The notes beneath the pieces are model-generated. The model did not search any database, had not been told where the DNA came from, and was given only the letters and a program-made list of their open reading frames with translations. From an uncultured Clostridia bacterium (GTDB lineage Bacteria; Bacillota_A; Clostridia; Oscillospirales; Oscillospiraceae), in the NCBI GenBank assembly GCA_946410505.1, contig CAMKAP010000062.1:1-9707 (forward strand): 9,707 nucleotides of DNA, written 5' to 3'. How positions within the stretch are numbered: position 1 is the stretch's first letter; each line of letters begins with the position of its first letter. Of the stretch, positions 5,965 through 9,707 are shown in pieces. Both the position numbers and the translations under genes were made by a program.

Positions 5965-7559
5965 AAACGGTTGAAAAGATTGTCAATCCCGTCAAGCGTG
6001 CCGGTGAGCAGTCGCCCGGCAAGATCTATGACGAGAAGCTGAAGGTCCGCGCCCGCCGTGAGTGGCGCGGCGTAAAGGACACCTTCTACGATTACACCCG
6101 CTGGCTGTACCTGATCTTTGTTCTGGCCCGCTTCATCGTGGTGCCCCGCAACATCAAGGGCTTCTTCCGCTACCGCTGGATGATGAGCTATCTCTTCGTG
6201 CCCCACGGCATGGACAAGTTCACCATCGGTCTGCGCGACGAGGCGCTGCGTATCGCCCACACCTCCTTCAACTTCGTCATCGCCGACGTGACTCAGGCCA
6301 TCGCCAACTGCTTCCGCGGCGACCGCCGCGTGGGCAACGACGTGGCCTACTCCGACAAGTGCGTCATCACCGATGAAAACTCCATGGTCACCTTCATGAT
6401 GGGCTTCGACACCAAAAAGGTGCACACCATCCTGCGCGAGGTGCCCACTATGTTCGCCTCCAATATCTTCCACCAGTTCAATGTCATGCACTATCTGGAC
6501 ATTGCCCAGCAGTACGGCATCCCCGGTGACGTCTGCCCCATGCCCGAGGCCGAGGCCGGCATCTCCATTGACGACGATTTCTGCGTGCTCGGCAAGTGCG
6601 CCGTGCAGAACAACACCACCTGCGACGGCTCTCTGATGGGCAACGGCATCATCGCCAAGCGTCTCGAGCGTGAGTACGGCATCCCCACCTTCCAGCTGGC
6701 CACCCCGCTGCGCCACAAGGAGCCGGACGTTATGGATTATGCGGCCACCGAGATCAAGAAGGCCATCGCCTTTGTCGAGGAGCACACCGGCGAGAAGTGG
6801 GACTGGGACGTGTACTTTGCCGCCGCCAAGCGCGTCAACGACGCGACCCGCTGCCGCATCGCCCAGATGGAGATCAACTCCACGCCCTATCCCCAGTTCT
6901 TCGGCGCCGCTTTCAGCCTCTACAACGACACCAACTACATGGGCAACTCCGGCCGCAACGCCGACTTCGTGACGATCGACCACAAGCTGCTGCAGCTTGC
7001 CGAGCAGGGCTACCGCGCCAAGCGCATGTACGCCAGGGAGTACCGCCACCGCGCCATCGTCTGGGGCGTGCAGCCGCAGTACGTCATCGACATGCTCTAC
7101 TGGATGGTCCAGTGCTGGGGCGTCGTGCCGCTGACCGACATGCTCTCCGTCATCAACACCGAGATGATCGCCGAGGAGGACACTCCCGAAAACCGCGAGC
7201 AGGCCTACCGCGACATGGCCATGCTCAACATGGAAATGATCATGCGCAACCATACCCACGGCGGCTACAAGGTCCTTCTGGACGACCTGTGGGAGCTGTG
7301 CGAGAAGATGAATGCGGACATGGTCATGATGTGGGAGCATATGTCCTGCAAGGCACTGACCGGTATGCACGGCATGTTCGAGGAGCAGGCCCGCGAGCGC
7401 GGCATCCACATCATGTGGGTCTCCCATGACCTCTGCGATCCCCGCGTCTTCACCCGCCAGGCCATCCGCGACCAGGTCAACAACTACATGCGCACGGTCA
7501 TGCGGGAGGAGCCGCTGGATCCCTCGCTGGAGATCATCCCCGACAACGAGGCCTACTGA
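5961..7559 (+). CDS. 2-hydroxyacyl-CoA dehydratase family subunit, long form (HgdA/FldB/BcrB-like)
   Basis: The 532-aa partner subunit is translationally coupled to the previous gene (ATGA overlap, GAGAGGTGAG upstream). Family features are GDVCPMPEAEAG (C192), AVQNNTTCDGSLMGNG (C221), EYGIPTFQLATPL at 238-250, EHMSCKALTG at 459-468 (C463) and the C-terminal DLCDPRVF (490-497) followed by a GQ-like RQ and an NNYMRTVMREE tail. C192, C221 and C463 are the likely ligands of its Fe-S cluster. It is longer than typical subunits (roughly 400-480 aa). The excess includes a basic, aromatic N-terminal segment of about 85 residues with a moderately hydrophobic stretch (WLYLIFVLARFIVVP, 48-62) that might touch the membrane or the small protein encoded next. 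A substrate such as lactoyl-, phenyllactoyl- or 2-hydroxyglutaryl-CoA cannot be chosen from sequence. No activator ATPase gene lies nearby. Confidence 0.86.
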   Translation: MKTVEKIVNPVKRAGEQSPGKIYDEKLKVRARREWRGVKDTFYDYTRWLYLIFVLARFIVVPRNIKGFFRYRWMMSYLFVPHGMDKFTIGLRDEALRIAHTSFNFVIADVTQAIANCFRGDRRVGNDVAYSDKCVITDENSMVTFMMGFDTKKVHTILREVPTMFASNIFHQFNVMHYLDIAQQYGIPGDVCPMPEAEAGISIDDDFCVLGKCAVQNNTTCDGSLMGNGIIAKRLEREYGIPTFQLATPLRHKEPDVMDYAATEIKKAIAFVEEHTGEKWDWDVYFAAAKRVNDATRCRIAQMEINSTPYPQFFGAAFSLYNDTNYMGNSGRNADFVTIDHKLLQLAEQGYRAKRMYAREYRHRAIVWGVQPQYVIDMLYWMVQCWGVVPLTDMLSVINTEMIAEEDTPENREQAYRDMAMLNMEMIMRNHTHGGYKVLLDDLWELCEKMNADMVMMWEHMSCKALTGMHGMFEEQARERGIHIMWVSHDLCDPRVFTRQAIRDQVNNYMRTVMREEPLDPSLEIIPDNEAY

Positions 7560-7563
7560 TTTT

Positions 7564-7580
7564 CGCCTTCAGGCGTTTTT
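7564..7580 (+). terminator. Weak hairpin with T-run after the second dehydratase subunit
   Basis: cgcc ttca ggcg (7564-7575) followed by TTTTT is a very short intrinsic-terminator-like structure 4 bp after the stop codon. The stem is only 4-5 bp, so it would at most reduce read-through into the 55-aa gene and set unequal expression. Confidence 0.3.
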
Positions 7581-7646
7581 CCCGCGGCAAAAACGGATTT
7601 GAATTCCTTCGGCGTGATTTAGCTGATTATTGGAAGGAGAGCAACA

Positions 7647-7814
7647 ATGTCGAAACTTCTCAAATTTCCCCTGTATCTGCTGCTGGCCGCGCTCTGCTTT
7701 TTCGTGGTCACCTTTACGATCTATATCTTCAACCTGGATATGAAGGCCACCGCCATGCTGGCTCCCCTGCTGGAGAAGTGGTACGACCATCTCGAGCACA
7801 AGCAGTACATCTGA
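7647..7814 (+). CDS. Small single-pass membrane protein (55 aa), third gene of the dehydratase operon
   Basis: An ATG at 7647 with GGAAGGAG at 7632-7639, 7 nt upstream, opens a 55-codon frame ending in TGA at 7812. The protein begins MSKLLKFPLYLLLAALCFFV, with one transmembrane helix at about residues 8-29. A short charged and aromatic tail, ending EKWYDHLEHKQYI, follows. The Lys residues near the N terminus predict N-in, C-out topology. I do not recognise a named family. It lies 87 bp after the dehydratase large subunit on the same strand with no clear promoter of its own, and the strong terminator follows it, so it is probably co-transcribed. A role in tethering, stabilising or feeding the dehydratase is inference only. 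The strong ribosome binding site and clean membrane-helix pattern argue that it is real. Confidence 0.72.
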   Translation: MSKLLKFPLYLLLAALCFFVVTFTIYIFNLDMKATAMLAPLLEKWYDHLEHKQYI

Positions 7815-7830
7815 CCGCATTTTTTCGAGC

Positions 7831-7865
7831 AAAAAGAGCTGAGGCTTATCGCCTCAGCTCTTTTT
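7831..7865. terminator. Bidirectional intrinsic terminator between the dehydratase operon and the M23 gene
   Basis: A perfect 15-bp stem, aaaaagagctgaggc (7831-7845) with gcctcagctcttttt (7851-7865), encloses the loop ttatc. The A and T runs at its ends let it work for both convergent units. It is 16 bp past the 55-aa gene and 5 bp past the M23 gene stop. Confidence 0.9.
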
Positions 7866-7870
7866 CGTTT

Positions 7871-8611
7871 TCAGCCCGGGAGATAGTCCAGCGGGTTCAC
7901 GTTCACGCCGTCCACAGTAACGGCGAAATGCAGGTGAGTCCCCTGTCCGATCTCGCACAGGGCCGTGGTGCCCACGGCGCCGATCACGTCGCCGGGCTCC
8001 ACCCAGTCGCCCACGCTGACCGCCGGGATCTCCGCCAGGTTTGCATAGACCGTGCGTCCGCCGTCGCCGTGCGCCACGGTGACCACCGTGCCGTAGAGAT
8101 CGTCCTGGGCGATGCTCTCCACGCTGCCCGCATGGGCGGCGAACACCGTCTCGCCCAGCGGCGCCGCGATGTCGATGCCCTCATGGGTGCGCCAGTCGCG
8201 CATAGTGGCGTCGTAGCTCAGCACGCTGTTGTCATGGCGGCGCTCTACCTGGCCGCTGACCGGCCAGACATAGACCGGAGCCGCAGCCTCCAGCACATCG
8301 CCCTGGCGCCAGACCTCGTCCGTTTCCGTCTCTTCCCCGTCGCTCGTTTCGCTCTCTGGCCGCACGACCTGGGTTTCCGGCGCCATGGCCGGCTGCGCCT
8401 CCTGCTCGGGCGGCAGGATCACAGTTTCAACCCGGTGGTTCTCCAGATCCTGCCGGTTCATCGTCTGAAAGTCTTCCGCCATAGTCCGCTCTCCCGCCGC
8501 CATCATCCAGGCAGACACGCCGATGATTGATGCGCAGAGGAACAGGACTATGTAGAAGCCCTTCCCCATGAAAAACGCCTCCAGCTTCCCGCCGGAGTTT
8601 CTGCTGTTCAT
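7871..8611 (-). CDS. M23 (LytM-domain) metallopeptidase family membrane protein, SpoIIQ-like
   Basis: The 246-aa protein has a short cytoplasmic N terminus, one membrane helix at about residues 19-38 (FYIVLFLCASIIGVSAWMMA), a Glu/Thr/Pro-rich linker to about 110 and a C-terminal LytM domain. Zn and catalytic residues of M23 glycyl-glycine/cell-wall endopeptidases are intact: H143 and D147 in THEGIDIAAPLG, and H226 and H228 in THLHFAV. The layout and blocks such as YGTVVTVAHGDGGRTVY, then VSVGDWVEPGDVIGAVG and NPLDYL resemble SpoIIQ, the forespore membrane protein that binds SpoIIIAH across the septum. Bacillus SpoIIQ lacks the metal histidine, whereas clostridial ones keep it. A general cell-wall endopeptidase is the alternative. 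The start at 8611 is preferred over ATG at 8617 because GGAGG at 8619-8623 is 7 nt from the former and only 1 nt from the latter. Confidence 0.88.
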   Translation of the reverse strand: MNSRNSGGKLEAFFMGKGFYIVLFLCASIIGVSAWMMAAGERTMAEDFQTMNRQDLENHRVETVILPPEQEAQPAMAPETQVVRPESETSDGEETETDEVWRQGDVLEAAAPVYVWPVSGQVERRHDNSVLSYDATMRDWRTHEGIDIAAPLGETVFAAHAGSVESIAQDDLYGTVVTVAHGDGGRTVYANLAEIPAVSVGDWVEPGDVIGAVGTTALCEIGQGTHLHFAVTVDGVNVNPLDYLPG

Positions 8612-8618
8612 GCTCATA

Positions 8619-8623
8619 CCTCC
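8619..8623 (-). promoter_or_regulatory. Ribosome binding site that decides the M23 protein start
   Basis: GGAGG on the minus strand lies 7 nt from the ATG at 8611 and 1 nt from the ATG at 8617, so the shorter product is the likely one. Confidence 0.7.
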
Positions 8624-8668
8624 GTAAAAAAAAGGATTACGTGCCTATTATTTACGGAGTTGGGAGGA

Positions 8669-8698
8669 TTTATACTACTCTTCGATAAAACGATTCAA
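8669..8698 (-). promoter_or_regulatory. Candidate promoter of the M23 gene
   Basis: On the minus strand TTGAAT (8693-8698) and TATAAA (8669-8674) are 18 bp apart, a possible sigma-A promoter. An alternative reading is a forespore-type promoter: GTATA (8671-8675) with AAATAATA about 17 bp further downstream, loosely like sigma-F/G boxes. The two overlap and cannot be separated by eye. Confidence 0.4.
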
Positions 8699-8727
8699 AA
8701 ACGATTTTGTCCGCGAAGCATCCGGTA

Positions 8728-9707
8728 TCATACCCAGCTTGTTGATTCGTCGAGACAGCCGTGCAGCCACTCCCAGTCCGTCTCTTCGTACAGCCGGTAC
8801 AGCGCGGAGCTGCGCACCCCATCTCTGCGGGAGTTGACGCGGAGCGTGTGATCCTGCAGCAGGATCACCAGATAGTCCGCCTCCGCTCCCTCCGGCGTAC
8901 CATAGACGATCTCCATATACGCTTCGGTGGGCCGCTCACCGCCATCCTGCAGCAGCTCCAGCCCGGCAAGATACGCCGTCAGCGCCTCCGGGTCCCGGCA
9001 GGCCACGGTCCGTACCTGTCCGTCGTTTCCCAGTCTTACCGCCGTCATCCTTTCCGTCAGTTCGGAGCTGAAATAGCGCGGCCCCAGCCTGCCGCTGTCC
9101 ACCGCGACGCTCACAATGCCGCAGCTTGCCGTCAGCCCAAAGGCCGCGAAGGACAAAAGCAGAATGCCGCCGATCTTTTTGGCCGGCTTTACAACACTCC
9201 TGAGCCTATAGCGCAGTCCTTCGGCCGAAGCGGACAGACAGGAGGAAAAGCCCCGCGCGTCCCCTGCAGTGCTCAGGATCAATTCCGCATAGCGTCGCCG
9301 CTCTGCGTCTCCGGCGCCGGAGAGCACGGTCTCGTCACAGCTCAGCTCCGCCTCCTCGGCTGCCCGGCGCATGGAGAGCCACAGGAGGGGATTGAACCAG
9401 ACCATGGCCGTACAGAAGACCAGAAACATTTTGAGCCAGGCGTCCTCCCGCTGCACATGCACCAGCTCATGTCGGAATAGGAGCCGCAGCTCCTCCTCGC
9501 TGTAATCCCGCTCAGGGAGGACCAGTACGGTCTCGTCCCGCAAAAGGCCGATGACCACCGGTGTCTGCACCTTGGCGGAGCGGACAAGCTCCAGCTTCTC
9601 TTCACCGACAGCCTCCATTTCCTCCCGCAGCAGCTCCCATTCGCGGCCTTCCCTAGGCTTCTCTGCCCCTGCCAGAACCGTGCGCCGGTAAAGCAAATGC
9701 CCGCCGA
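8728..9707 (-). CDS. M56-family (BlaR1/MecR1-type) membrane metallopeptidase, 5' end outside window
   Basis: The frame is open through the right edge; the part seen is about 326 residues and lacks the first membrane helices. It contains the M56 zinc site RHELVHVQRED (HExxH at 9459-9473), then a hydrophobic helix with MVWFNPLLWLSMR, and EAELSCDETVL with the third-ligand glutamate and the CDE motif typical of the family. A later helix (GGILLLSFAAFGLTASCGIVSV) is followed by a C-terminal extracytoplasmic domain of about 130 residues. That domain does not resemble the penicillin-binding sensor of BlaR1. M56 proteins usually sense an envelope signal and cleave a BlaI/MecI-type repressor encoded just upstream, which would lie beyond 9707 on this strand. 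The first visible residues read GGHLLYRR, and TTG at 9696 is only an internal leucine. No clear terminator is seen in 8618-8727. Confidence 0.85.
   Translation of the reverse strand, partial: GGHLLYRRTVLAGAEKPREGREWELLREEMEAVGEEKLELVRSAKVQTPVVIGLLRDETVLVLPERDYSEEELRLLFRHELVHVQREDAWLKMFLVFCTAMVWFNPLLWLSMRRAAEEAELSCDETVLSGAGDAERRRYAELILSTAGDARGFSSCLSASAEGLRYRLRSVVKPAKKIGGILLLSFAAFGLTASCGIVSVAVDSGRLGPRYFSSELTERMTAVRLGNDGQVRTVACRDPEALTAYLAGLELLQDGGERPTEAYMEIVYGTPEGAEADYLVILLQDHTLRVNSRRDGVRSSALYRLYEETDWEWLHGCLDESTSWV

Noticed and set aside
5943..7427. Minus-strand open frame of 494 codons opposite the large dehydratase subunit
   Set aside because: His/Val/Gly/Asp-rich translation typical of antisense frames in GC-rich genes; the plus-strand frame has clear family motifs.

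Overview
The window is GC-rich, has strong GGAGG-type ribosome binding sites, and carries compact genes in alternating orientation. It reads like the chromosome of an anaerobic, probably spore-forming member of the Clostridia, with gut Oscillospiraceae as my best guess. The supporting signs are an oxygen-sensitive 2-hydroxyacyl-CoA dehydratase pair, a SpoIIQ-like M23 protein, an M56 (BlaR1/MecR1-type) membrane peptidase and a probable IS3-family end. The genus is inference; there is no rRNA or other marker gene here.

Layout, left to right. At 1-54 lies what looks like the 3' end of an IS3-family insertion sequence whose body is outside the window. At 78-839 (-) is a short-chain dehydrogenase/reductase. 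At 840-1263 is a gene-free stretch dominated by a 206-bp element (975-1180): seven back-to-back hairpins bounded by near-perfect 24-bp terminal inverted repeats. At 1264-1920 (+) is an SGNH/GDSL esterase-type hydrolase. It converges on glyA (serine hydroxymethyltransferase, 2101-3342, -), with a 20-bp-stem bidirectional terminator between them. Divergent from glyA is a membrane-anchored endonuclease/exonuclease/phosphatase-fold protein (3490-4548, +). It is followed by a bulged hairpin repeat near 4575-4635.

The metabolic core is 4765-7814 (+). It holds two translationally coupled 2-hydroxyacyl-CoA dehydratase family subunits (399 and 532 aa, ATGA overlap), then a 55-aa single-pass membrane protein, then a strong bidirectional terminator at 7831-7865. 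Together the two subunits would form an Fe-S dehydratase removing water from a 2-hydroxyacyl-CoA. The ATP-dependent activator, CoA-transferase and 2-hydroxyacid dehydrogenase that normally accompany such enzymes are not in the window, so the substrate is undetermined. On the other strand are an M23/LytM-domain membrane protein resembling SpoIIQ (7871-8611, -) and the 3' part of an M56-family metallopeptidase gene that runs off the right edge (8728-9707, -).

The observations most worth pursuing are the multi-hairpin MITE-like element, the unusual dehydratase pair with its small membrane protein, and the bulged hairpin upstream of that operon. Housekeeping genes such as glyA look ordinary.
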